DNA from: QYQD01 sp040754095
Lineage (GTDB): Bacteria > Desulfobacterota > QYQD01
DNA length: 64,000 nt
Assembly (NCBI GenBank): GCA_040754095.1
Contig: JBFMFO010000013.1
Location: forward strand, 8,270 to 72,269
Reading direction: 5' to 3'
Shown here: in pieces, positions 52,061-59,292 of the stretch
How the letters are laid out: each line of letters opens with the position of its first letter
Numbering within the stretch: the first letter of the stretch is position 1
Program-made: the position numbers and the translations under genes
The notes under the pieces: generated by a model
Seen by the model: the letters and a program-made list of their open reading frames with translations, nothing else
The model's database searches: none
What the model was told of the DNA's origin: nothing

Positions 52061-52933
52061 TCAAAACGGAAACTTCTGTCGCTGGTAATGGCGGAGGCAG
52101 GTCTTAAGGTTGGTGGCCAGGCCCTTTTTGCTGTTTACTATAAAAAGGTTGTGGTTTATGTGAAAAAGTTCTTCCTTGAGCCGCACTACCGGCCTCTGTT
52201 TTTTGCCTTCCACCCCGTAAAGACGGCTTATTTCCTCCTCAAAAAGGGGGACAATCTTATCTTTCATACGAAGCTCGGTATCCACCAGAAAGAAAGCCAG
52301 ATGCGGTGACAGGTCCTCCAGTCGTTGATAAAAGGCCCGGACGTCCGCGGCCTCCACGCCCTTCGGCGGGGAGGATTTTACCTCTCCATATGCCAGGCGG
52401 TTATCCAGCCAGGCAATAACATCATAGTCCCCGCCGTGGGGGGTCTCTCTGAACTTTACACCGTAGATAGCCGGGGCCTCAAACTCCCGGATGAATACCT
52501 GGGCCACAAACCATTCGAGGGTGGGACCTATACTCGATACTGATTTTATGGCCAGGGTATAGGCGCCTCGATCCAGGCCGTTAACGAGTCCTATCTCCTC
52601 AAGAAAACGTAGGTAATTGGCAGCGGTGCGTGGCGAACAATACCGGGTCAGGTCTTTTAAGGTAAAACGCTTCTGATGCGTTATGAGATCACGCAGAAAA
52701 AGCCGGAAGGAGTAACGCCCCATCAGGCGATAAAAATATCCCTCTACCCTGGCATCCGTCTGAGAGGATAACAATAACCCCCTGTCCGGATTATACCGGA
52801 TCAGGTTAAAGCCCTTTTGCCGGAGGATAGAGACCACGGTCACATCCTGGCGGGCCAAGCGATGCTCCAGATGGAGCACCTTATCTTTTAGGCGGATGAT
52901 CTCCTTCTTCAGCCGCTCGATTTCTTTTTCCAT
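52061..52933 (-). CDS. Protein with coiled coil, winged helix-like and PD-(D/E)XK-like regions
   Basis: A 290-residue protein of no named family. Residues 1-35 are a charged coiled coil (KEIERLKKEIIRLKDKVLHL). Residues about 85-150 look like a winged helix-turn-helix (FTLKDLTRYCSPRTAANYLR, then FLEEIGLV). Residues about 165-225 carry GGDYDVIAWLDNRLAYGEVK, which fits the D-x(n)-ExK core of restriction-type nucleases. It may be a DNA-binding nuclease of the PD-(D/E)XK superfamily. No partner methylase or phage gene is close. Confidence 0.6.
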   Translation of the reverse strand: MEKEIERLKKEIIRLKDKVLHLEHRLARQDVTVVSILRQKGFNLIRYNPDRGLLLSSQTDARVEGYFYRLMGRYSFRLFLRDLITHQKRFTLKDLTRYCSPRTAANYLRFLEEIGLVNGLDRGAYTLAIKSVSSIGPTLEWFVAQVFIREFEAPAIYGVKFRETPHGGDYDVIAWLDNRLAYGEVKSSPPKGVEAADVRAFYQRLEDLSPHLAFFLVDTELRMKDKIVPLFEEEISRLYGVEGKKQRPVVRLKEELFHINHNLFIVNSKKGLATNLKTCLRHYQRQKFPF

Positions 52934-52939
52934 TGTAGA

Positions 52940-53026
52940 TTAGTTCCCGTCCGGAGTCCGTAACGCGTAACCCGGAACTCGCAACCCGACAGCTACCCGC
53001 TAATCGCTAAACGCTATTCGCTACAC
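52940..53026. repeat. Heptamer repeats upstream of the PD-(D/E)XK-like gene
   Basis: CCGGAGTCCGTAACGCGTAAC and CCGGAACTCGCAACCCG are 7-base units of the family also seen at 9203-9262, followed by CGCTAATCGCTAAACGCTATTC-type units. Confidence 0.65.
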
Positions 53027-53746
53027 TCACACCGCCTTTACATAAATATCATGCACGATCTCCGGATCGACCGCCACCGTAGTCTCGCCCACCTGTATAA
53101 TAGGGGAGGGCTTCTTCTGCCGCACCTTGATTATACTTCCGGGCGCCACACCAAGGGCGCTCAATTTATCCAGCCTGGCCGGAAAGTTGGTAGAGATGAA
53201 GACAATACGCCCTTCTCCGCCCGGATCAAGGTCGTTAAGGGGCATAACCAGGGGCTTGACACTCTTTTCAGGAGCGGTACAGCATTTTCCCGGTGGAATG
53301 GGTTTGCCGTGCGGACAGACCGGGGGATGGCCAAGAAAAGTGCAGACACTATCTGTGACCTCAGGGCTCAAAATATGCTCCAATTTACAGGCCTCTTTCT
53401 CTGCCTCCTCCTCCGAAAGTTCAAAAATCTCCATAAGCAACCGCTCGGTCAGACGGTGTCTCCTTATAATCTCACGGGCCTTTTCCTCTCCTTTTTCCTT
53501 GAGATAGACCTTGTCCCCTTCCCTGGCAAAAAGTCCTTCCTGCTCCATGTAGGAGAGTATATTTCTGGCCTCGGGGTCTGCTGCCTCGCGCTGGAGATCA
53601 GCCACGTCTGAGACCCCATTTTCACGCAGGTTCCAGATAAATTCCAGCAGTTCATCGATGGCCCGGTCACGGGTTTCTGCCTCCCTGTGGCAGAACGGCC
53701 CCCGGATATGACAATGTGGTTTTCTCTTTCCCCAGTTAAATTGCAT
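53027..53746 (-). CDS. DtxR/MntR-type metalloregulator fused to FeoA domain
   Basis: A protein of 239 residues with an N-terminal DtxR-like winged helix and dimerisation region (about residues 25-150, EKGEEKAREIIRRHRLTERL through LEHILSPEVTDSV). A cysteine-rich link (CPHGKPIPPGKCC) and a C-terminal FeoA/SH3 domain (about 165-239) follow. It likely senses Fe(II) or Mn(II) and acts on the feoB operon in which it lies. The ATG at 53746 has GGAGG five bases upstream. A repeat separates it from feoB. Confidence 0.88.
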   Translation of the reverse strand: MQFNWGKRKPHCHIRGPFCHREAETRDRAIDELLEFIWNLRENGVSDVADLQREAADPEARNILSYMEQEGLFAREGDKVYLKEKGEEKAREIIRRHRLTERLLMEIFELSEEEAEKEACKLEHILSPEVTDSVCTFLGHPPVCPHGKPIPPGKCCTAPEKSVKPLVMPLNDLDPGGEGRIVFISTNFPARLDKLSALGVAPGSIIKVRQKKPSPIIQVGETTVAVDPEIVHDIYVKAV

Positions 53747-53759
53747 AGGTACCTCCATG

Positions 53760-53850
53760 TTAGCTATCAGCAGTCAGCATTCAGCCGTTAGAAAAAATAT
53801 AAAATAAACAACATATTAAGCTGAAAGCTGAGCGCTGAGTGCTGAACGCT
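53760..53850. repeat. Composite heptamer repeat (GCTGANN family), without end hairpins
   Basis: TCAGCNN units, core AAATAAACAACATATTAAGC (53802-53821) and GCTGANN units in one 90-base block between feoB and the dtxR/feoA gene. The CATCCGGAA hairpins seen elsewhere are absent. Confidence 0.8.
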
Positions 53851-53855
53851 TAAAA

Positions 53856-55820
53856 TTATATTTTAAAACCAGTGATTTTTAAAATTAAATTCAGCAGCCC
53901 CCCCACAGTAAAGGCCACAGCCAGGATAAAACCGCTGATGGCCGCACCAATTTTCCAACCCCTTTCCTTGACAATGACCAGGAAATTCGCCAAGCACGGT
54001 ACGAATAAGGTCATGGTTACCAATGCCACCAGGATCTGTTCAGCGCTCAGCGCATGCTCCCGCACCAGGGCCAGAAGACCGGCCGCTCCATAATCGCGTC
54101 GCAGGAAACCGATGAGAAAGGCCTGGGTGGTCTCTACCGGAAGTCCCAGGACGCCTTTAATAAGCGGTGAGGCGCCCTTTTCGATATTTATCAATATCCC
54201 GCTCTTATCCATTATAAAAAGTATGAATGTGCTCAGGGCAAAGAGGGGTACAGCCTCCTTAAGGTACCACTCTATACGGGACAGGGTCTTTATGAGGATA
54301 TTCCCGATCCTGGGAAGGCGGATGGGCGGGAGTTCCAGGACAAAATCGGAAGATTCGCCCGGCAGATAGCGTGCCGCCAGGTAGCCGACTACCGCCAGGA
54401 CAAGACCTACGACTCCGGCCCAGAGCACAACCATCATGGGAGAAAATCCGGAAAGCATCCCGAAAATAACGGCCATCTGCGCCGAACATGGGACGCCCAG
54501 GGCCAGGAGCAGGGTAACGATAATCCTGTCCCGTTTGCTTTCCAGGATGCGGGTGGTAAGCGTAGCCATAGTGGCGCACCCCAGCCCCAGAATCATAGGC
54601 AGAATGGCCTTGCCGTTAAGACCGATTAACCGAAATATCTTATTGCTCATGACCGCCAGCCGGGGCAGATAACCGGAATCCTCCATCAGGCCGAAGGCTA
54701 TGAAGAAAAAGGTAATAATAGGCAGGATCAGGGCAAAAGCATAGGTCATGGCCATGGTCAGAAGACCGTACTGGCCGACCAACAGGTCTCTCAGCCAGGC
54801 CACCGGCACCAGTCGGTCGGTCCATCTTATGAAAAACGGGTTGATATACTCTCCGAAGACCGTCTCTTCCATAAAGTCAACGGCCACGCCGGCGCCAAAG
54901 ACGCCGATTACCTGATAGAGCAAATAGACCGCGCCTATCAAGATAACGGTGCCCCAAAGCGGGTGTACGGATAGTTCGCCTATGCGGGTGGAAAGCCGCT
55001 TTCTTTTAATAGGGTTAACCATGGTCACCAGACGCACAATTTCATCCACCTTTTCCAGGCGGACCTGGTTAATCAGATAGCTTATGGGCTGAGCGAATCC
55101 GGCCTGGCATGATCTCCGGATCGCCTCGACCTCATTTACTCTGGATTCCGGCAGGCGTGCATGCAGCCATCGTTTAAGACTCTTATCCCCGGAAAGAATC
55201 ATGACGGCAATGGAACGGGGGCTGATATTCTCTTCCGGCAGAAACTCCGCTATCTGAGCAATGGCCTCTTCCAGGGCCGGAGGGTAACTTATGTTCAATG
55301 TGGCCTCTCTCAGATCACCAAGCTCTTCCATTATCTTTTCCAGATTCTTTTTCTGTGTAGCCACTGTGGAGATGACCCTGGCGCCGGTCAGCGAAGAAAG
55401 CTCCCGGTAATTTATTTTGATGCCGCGTTCGCGGGCCTCATCCTCCATATTAAGCACAAGAAGAAAAGGCAATCCCATTTCAGACAATTGGCTGGATATA
55501 AGAAGGCTGCGTCGCAGGTTCTTGGCATCAGCCACCTGGACGATTAAGGCATCCTTCTCGTTCAACAGAATATTGCGCGTAACTATCTCATCTTCAGAAG
55601 TGGGCAGCAGGCTGTTTACGCCCGGTGTATCCAGCACAGTGATATTTTTACCCCTCCATTTGGTCGTACCATGTGAAACCTCTACGGTCGTCCCCGGATA
55701 GTTTGAAACCACGACGTATTTACCGGTCAGGTAGTTGAAGACCACACTTTTACCGACGTTCGGGTTGCCGACCAGTATGATTTTTTTGGTTGTCTCCAGC
55801 GTATGAACTTTCTCCCTCAT
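53856..55820 (-). CDS. feoB: Ferrous iron transporter FeoB
   Basis: GTP-gated Fe(II) importer of 654 residues. The N-terminal G domain has GNPNVGKSVVFNYLTG (G1), VLDTPGVNSL (G3) and LNMED (G4). The membrane part begins near residue 290 and has two Gate regions (LGLGCATMATLTTRILESKR and AAGLLALVREHALSAEQ). About eight spans are visible. It lies between fur and dtxR/feoA on the same strand, so all three are likely co-regulated by iron. Confidence 0.94.
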   Translation of the reverse strand: MREKVHTLETTKKIILVGNPNVGKSVVFNYLTGKYVVVSNYPGTTVEVSHGTTKWRGKNITVLDTPGVNSLLPTSEDEIVTRNILLNEKDALIVQVADAKNLRRSLLISSQLSEMGLPFLLVLNMEDEARERGIKINYRELSSLTGARVISTVATQKKNLEKIMEELGDLREATLNISYPPALEEAIAQIAEFLPEENISPRSIAVMILSGDKSLKRWLHARLPESRVNEVEAIRRSCQAGFAQPISYLINQVRLEKVDEIVRLVTMVNPIKRKRLSTRIGELSVHPLWGTVILIGAVYLLYQVIGVFGAGVAVDFMEETVFGEYINPFFIRWTDRLVPVAWLRDLLVGQYGLLTMAMTYAFALILPIITFFFIAFGLMEDSGYLPRLAVMSNKIFRLIGLNGKAILPMILGLGCATMATLTTRILESKRDRIIVTLLLALGVPCSAQMAVIFGMLSGFSPMMVVLWAGVVGLVLAVVGYLAARYLPGESSDFVLELPPIRLPRIGNILIKTLSRIEWYLKEAVPLFALSTFILFIMDKSGILINIEKGASPLIKGVLGLPVETTQAFLIGFLRRDYGAAGLLALVREHALSAEQILVALVTMTLFVPCLANFLVIVKERGWKIGAAISGFILAVAFTVGGLLNLILKITGFKI

Positions 55821-55854
55821 ATCTTTAAAACCTTTCCCACTCTTCCCAATAGCA

Positions 55855-55934
55855 TTCAGCTATCAGCGGTCAGCAATCAGCGAGAAAAACGAAGGATGCC
55901 TTTTACTGAAAGCTGAGGGCTGAATGCTGACAGC
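55855..55934. repeat. Heptamer repeat (GCTGANN family) between fur and feoB
   Basis: TCAGCTATCAGCGGTCAGC units, a degenerate core (GAGAAAAACGAAGGATGCC) and GCTGAGGGCTGAATGCTGAC units. Confidence 0.75.
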
Positions 55935-56369
55935 TTATTTCTTTTTCAAGCAATTCGCGCACGTACCGTATATCTCTAATCTGTAATCTTTGATAGCGAA
56001 ATGGTGGCGTGTCGCTATCTCCTCCTGCATCTTTTCGATGCGGTCATCCGTGAATTCAAGTATTTTACCGCAGGAGAGGCATATCAGATGGTCATGATGC
56101 TCCCCCTGATCAACATTCTCATAACGGGTCTGTCCGTCGGCAAACTTCCTCTCAACCGCCATCCCGCACTCTGTCAGCAGTTTTAGGGTTCGATAGACGG
56201 TGGTATAACCTATCCGGGGATTGAAGCGGGTCGCATGCCGGTAAAGCTCATCCATGTTTACATGACCCTTCATACTGAAAAAAATCCGGGCTATCTCATC
56301 CCGCTGACGTGAAGACTTGAGCTTCTTCTGGGCGATATATCGTCTAAGGATACTTTGCTTTTTATTAAC
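55935..56369 (-). CDS. fur: Fur family metal-dependent repressor, start unclear
   Basis: Iron-responsive repressor. The metal and DNA-binding core is complete: GYTTVYRTLKLLTE, EHHDHLICLSCGKILEF with the HHDH cluster, and a C-terminal CANC pair. The first ATG in frame (56273) would leave only 112 residues and cut off the first helix. The frame clearly continues upstream as KKQSILRRYIAQKKLKSSRQ to about 56369, behind a GGAGG at 56372-56376, but no ATG, GTG or TTG exists there. An unusual start codon or a sequence error is likely. A Fur-box-like palindrome lies just upstream. Confidence 0.85.
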   Translation of the reverse strand, partial: VNKKQSILRRYIAQKKLKSSRQRDEIARIFFSMKGHVNMDELYRHATRFNPRIGYTTVYRTLKLLTECGMAVERKFADGQTRYENVDQGEHHDHLICLSCGKILEFTDDRIEKMQEEIATRHHFAIKDYRLEIYGTCANCLKKK

Positions 56370-56416
56370 GGCCTCCGTGGGAATGCCCTCCCTTTACCTG
56401 TAAGCCTCCCATTAAA

Positions 56417-56439
56417 ATGAAAATGAAATTCATTTTCAT
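56417..56439. promoter_or_regulatory. Fur-box-like palindrome upstream of fur-feoB
   Basis: ATGAAAATGAA-A-TTCATTTTCAT is a perfect 11+1+11 palindrome with the alternating GAAAAT/ATTTTC pattern of Fur operators. It lies about 50 bases before the fur coding region, so autoregulation and iron control of feoB are likely. Confidence 0.7.
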
Positions 56440-56500
56440 AATCTATTTAAGACATCCCTCCGGTCTTGTCAAGGATAAAAATCTGGAGTTTCCCGATCGC

Positions 56501-56650
56501 TTAGGGAATCCCTATGGTTCTGAGCGAAACTTGCTGGAGCAGTGGGGCACCCTTCGAGGATAAGCAGGAAGGGGCGAGCATTCCCCGCCTGCGAATCCCG
56601 ACAGGGTCACTGCGCAAGCCGTAAAGCGAAGAGCATAAGGGATTCCCTAA
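56501..56650. repeat. Structured palindromic element, copy 2
   Basis: Perfect 12-bp outer stem TTAGGGAATCCC/GGGATTCCCTAA encloses the same core as copy 1 at 22004 (TTCTGAGCG, CTTGCTGGAGCAGTGGGG, GCAGGAAGGGG/TTCCCCGCCTGC, CACTGCGCAAG). The tip is shorter than in copy 1. It lies in the 380-base gap between fur and the selenoprotein candidate; nothing else was recognised there besides the Fur box. Confidence 0.82.
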
Positions 56651-56750
56651 AGAAATGCAAAAAATGGGTGTTGACTTTTATGCGCGGTTGACTTAGCTAT
56701 AAGGGTCAATAATGTTACCCAAAATTTCGGACTTGATATCAGGATAAGAA

Positions 56751-56918
56751 ATGCCTTGTAAGACATGCGGCGGCCGGCTCTCTATCGTCAGGACTTGAAA
56801 GGATGTAGCCCTGCGCTGCAAGGTTTGCGGCCGCAAATACACAGTTAAAGAACTGCTTGGCGAACTGGATGAAGATTTACTGGAGCGGATCGCCATGATC
56901 CGGTGTGACCGGGTCTGA
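56751..56918 (+). CDS. Small dual-CxxC protein with in-frame UGA (putative selenoprotein)
   Basis: From the ATG at 56751 (AGGA six bases upstream) the frame reads 55 residues to the TGA at 56916 if the TGA at 56796-56798 is decoded as selenocysteine (residue 16). Two zinc-ribbon-like pairs lie on either side of it: CKTCGG (residues 3-8) and CKVCGR (23-28). The C-terminus is helical and acidic (ELLGELDEDLLERIAMIRCD). Coding character continues without change after the UGA, and a SECIS-like hairpin follows it. This fits my memory of a 'dual CXXC motif small (seleno)protein' family. A pseudogene with a nonsense mutation is the alternative. Sec-insertion genes are not in the window. Confidence 0.7.
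56815..56831 (+). promoter_or_regulatory. SECIS-like hairpin after the in-frame UGA
   Basis: GCUGCAA-GGU-UUGCGGC: a 7-bp stem (one U-G wobble) with a GGU loop, starting 16 bases after the UGA. Bacterial SECIS elements have a short stem at this distance with a G-U in the apical loop; E. coli fdhF has a very similar arrangement around GGUCU. Confidence 0.6.
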
Positions 56919-56922
56919 TTCC

Positions 56923-57789
56923 ATGAACAGCCCGAAGACTAAAAGTGCCCTGCCGGTAATCCCTTCCAATATGGGTGGGGACCTGCACCATCTTGAGAAT
57001 ATGAAGGACGCGGATCTGGCGCTCTTTATGGCCGGCAATCAATTCATGGTCATGCCTGAACTCCTGGCCGCCTTCCAGCAGCAATACCCTGAGATAAAGA
57101 AGATATTTTATGAGACCCTGCCGCCCGGTCTGGAATTAAGACAGATACTGGCGGGCGGGGCCATATTCCAGGATAGAGTAATCGATGTCATACCCGACAT
57201 CTATGCCTCCGTTAATGAAAGCGCTATGCATGCCTTAGAAGAGGCAAATCTTATCGAAAAAGGGGAATATTTTCTCTACTTGCACAACCGGATAGTGCTT
57301 ATGGTTCCCGAAGGTAACCCGGCCCGAATTGCCTCTGTCCATGACCTGGGCAGAGACGAGGTCAGGATCTCCCAGCCTAACCCGGAGACCGAGGATATTG
57401 CCTTGCATATCATCGGGATGTACAGGGAAACAGGCGGCGAGGCCTTAGTTAAAAGGATTATGGAGGAAAAAAGGGCAGAAGGCACCACCATCTTCACGAT
57501 TGTCCATCACCGGGAAACCCCCTTACGCCTGAAAAAGCGTACGGTTGATGTAGGGCCGGTATGGGCAACCGAATATATAAATGCGCGCCGGGAAGGCTTA
57601 ATGTTCGAGTGTATTGAGCCAGGCCAAGACCTGGATCAGCGGGATAAAATAGATTACTTTATAACTGTGCTAAAAAACGCCCCTAATCCTTCAAATGCCG
57701 CAAAATTTTTTGACTTCATAAGGTCAAAACCAGCCCAGAGCATCTATAAGAAATATGGCTTTGTCCCTCATCGTTGGACGGCGGATTAG
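56923..57789 (+). CDS. ModA-like substrate-binding-domain protein without signal peptide
   Basis: A 288-residue periplasmic-binding-protein fold (type 2), related to molybdate/tungstate- and other anion-binding proteins. Recognisable segments are DADLALFMAGNQFMVMPELL at the N-terminus, RIVLMVPEGNPARIASVHDL in the hinge region and AAKFFDFIRSKPAQSIYKKY at the end. There is no signal peptide or lipobox, so it should stay in the cytoplasm, unusual for this fold. It begins four bases after the selenoprotein candidate, with which it probably forms a two-gene unit. Ligand unknown; GTG at 56905 is a possible earlier start. Confidence 0.78.
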   Translation: MNSPKTKSALPVIPSNMGGDLHHLENMKDADLALFMAGNQFMVMPELLAAFQQQYPEIKKIFYETLPPGLELRQILAGGAIFQDRVIDVIPDIYASVNESAMHALEEANLIEKGEYFLYLHNRIVLMVPEGNPARIASVHDLGRDEVRISQPNPETEDIALHIIGMYRETGGEALVKRIMEEKRAEGTTIFTIVHHRETPLRLKKRTVDVGPVWATEYINARREGLMFECIEPGQDLDQRDKIDYFITVLKNAPNPSNAAKFFDFIRSKPAQSIYKKYGFVPHRWTAD

Positions 57790-58502
57790 GAGGCTTGTTT
57801 TATCTCTTCAATTATACGGCGGGCAGCTTCTATAGGGTCTTTAGCGGTTCGGATGGGTCTTCCCACCACTATGTAATCGGCGCCATTAAGGATAGCCTCC
57901 CGGGGAGTGACAATCCTTCTCTGGTCATCATCGGATGTAAGACTCCAGGCCGGCCGTATGCCGGGGGTAACGATGAGAAAATCCCTTCCTAACCGTTCTT
58001 TTATAGCCTTGACTTCCTGACCGGAAGATATGACGCCGCTGCATCCTGCTTCTCCGGCTACCATGGCCCTCTGCACCACAAGGCGGGAAACATCATCGAT
58101 AAACTCCCCGGACAAACCCTGGACAGCGAGATCATCTCTTCCTATACTGGTCAGAAGGGTGACCCCAAGTACCTTTGTCCCGGCGCCCGTAGCTATGGAT
58201 ATGGCCCCGGCCAGACGTCTGCCCGCATCACAGTGAATGGTCACAAAGTCAACGCCGTATCCGGAGATAACGGATAAGGCCCTTTTTACCGTCTCCGGTA
58301 TGTCGTGGAGTTTCAGGTCGAGAAAAATTCCGGCCCCTGTCTCTCCTTTGATCTTTTTGAGGATAGAAGGGCCCTCTGCGATAAACAACTCCAGCCCGAC
58401 CTTAAATACACCAACTGTACCGGCGAGAAGACGTACATATGCCGAAGCCTCTTTCCAGGAAGGGAAATCCAGGGGAAATATGAGCCTGTCTTTATCTCTC
58501 AT
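57786..58502 (-). CDS. pyrF: Orotidine 5'-phosphate decarboxylase PyrF
   Basis: Last step of UMP synthesis. The TIM-barrel enzyme of 238 residues has the catalytic FLDLKLHDIPETV near residue 60 and TPGIRP near residue 180. It starts 11 bases inside tlyA. Its stop region overlaps that of the convergent ModA-like gene by four bases. Confidence 0.95.
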   Translation of the reverse strand: MRDKDRLIFPLDFPSWKEASAYVRLLAGTVGVFKVGLELFIAEGPSILKKIKGETGAGIFLDLKLHDIPETVKRALSVISGYGVDFVTIHCDAGRRLAGAISIATGAGTKVLGVTLLTSIGRDDLAVQGLSGEFIDDVSRLVVQRAMVAGEAGCSGVISSGQEVKAIKERLGRDFLIVTPGIRPAWSLTSDDDQRRIVTPREAILNGADYIVVGRPIRTAKDPIEAARRIIEEIKQAS

Positions 58503-59292
58503 ATCCCTTCTTCAAATACAGGAGAAATTCTTTATTGCCCTTGGCGCCCAGAATGGGCGATTCAATAAGGCCTATGGATATCAGGCCGGTGTCTCCCGCA
58601 AATTTCTGTATTTTTTCAGTTGCCTGCGCCTGAAGCGCCGGGTCACGGACTATGCCCCCCTTACCCACCTGTCCTTTTCCGACCTCAAACTGGGGTTTGA
58701 CCAGCGCTACTATCTCCGCCTGCTCTTTCAGCAGGGTAACAACCACGGGGATGACCTTGGTCAGAGAGATAAAGGATACGTCTATGACCGCTATGTCCGC
58801 CTCTTCGCCTATGTCTTCAGGCCCCAAGTAACGAATATTTTTTCGCTCCAGAGAGACAACCCGTTTGTCCTGCCTGAGCTTCCAGTCAAGCTGGCCATAC
58901 CCCACGTCTATGGCATAGACCCGGCAAGCCCCATGCTTCAGGAGGCAGTCCGTAAAACCGCCTGTCGAGGCCCCAACGTCAATGGCCACCTTCCCCTGGA
59001 TATCTATACCAAAGGCCTTTATGGCCTCCTCTAACTTCAGGCCTCCCCGGCTGACATACGGTATGTCAGGCTCTTTCAATAAGATAGAAGCATCCACCGG
59101 CACCATGGCCCCGGCCTTGGTTACCGGGACTCCATTGCTCAGAACCGATCCCGCCATTATCAGTGCCCTAGCCCGCTCCCGACTCGAAACCAGACCTTGA
59201 TCCACAAGTATCTTATCCAGCCGCTGTTTGTGGAGATATTTTGACAGACGTTCAGCCATCAGCTTGGTAGCCGCAGGCTTTAGCCTGCGCAT
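58492..59292 (-). CDS. tlyA: TlyA-family rRNA 2'-O-methyltransferase
   Basis: An S4 RNA-binding domain (about residues 15-75, RLDKILVDQGLVSSRERARA) is followed by an FtsJ/RrmJ-like methyltransferase fold with the SAM motif AIDVGASTGGFTDCLL near residue 95. In other bacteria TlyA modifies 16S and 23S rRNA. The ATG at 59292 overlaps the dxs stop (TGATG), but the first 11 residues are read from a hairpin repeat; MAERLSKYL at 59259 is the alternative start. Confidence 0.9.
   Translation of the reverse strand: MRRLKPAATKLMAERLSKYLHKQRLDKILVDQGLVSSRERARALIMAGSVLSNGVPVTKAGAMVPVDASILLKEPDIPYVSRGGLKLEEAIKAFGIDIQGKVAIDVGASTGGFTDCLLKHGACRVYAIDVGYGQLDWKLRQDKRVVSLERKNIRYLGPEDIGEEADIAVIDVSFISLTKVIPVVVTLLKEQAEIVALVKPQFEVGKGQVGKGGIVRDPALQAQATEKIQKFAGDTGLISIGLIESPILGAKGNKEFLLYLKKGYER
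59270..59289. repeat. GCAGGCT/AGCCTGC hairpin at the dxs-tlyA junction
   Basis: GCCGCAGGCTTTAGCCTGCG, a compact hairpin of a kind found between genes in many bacteria. It overlaps the first codons of the long tlyA form. Confidence 0.55.

Noticed and set aside
56751..56798. Separate 15-codon peptide ending at the TGA
   Set aside because: The frame continues with a second CxxC and a conserved-looking C-terminus after the TGA, so read-through as selenocysteine is the better reading.
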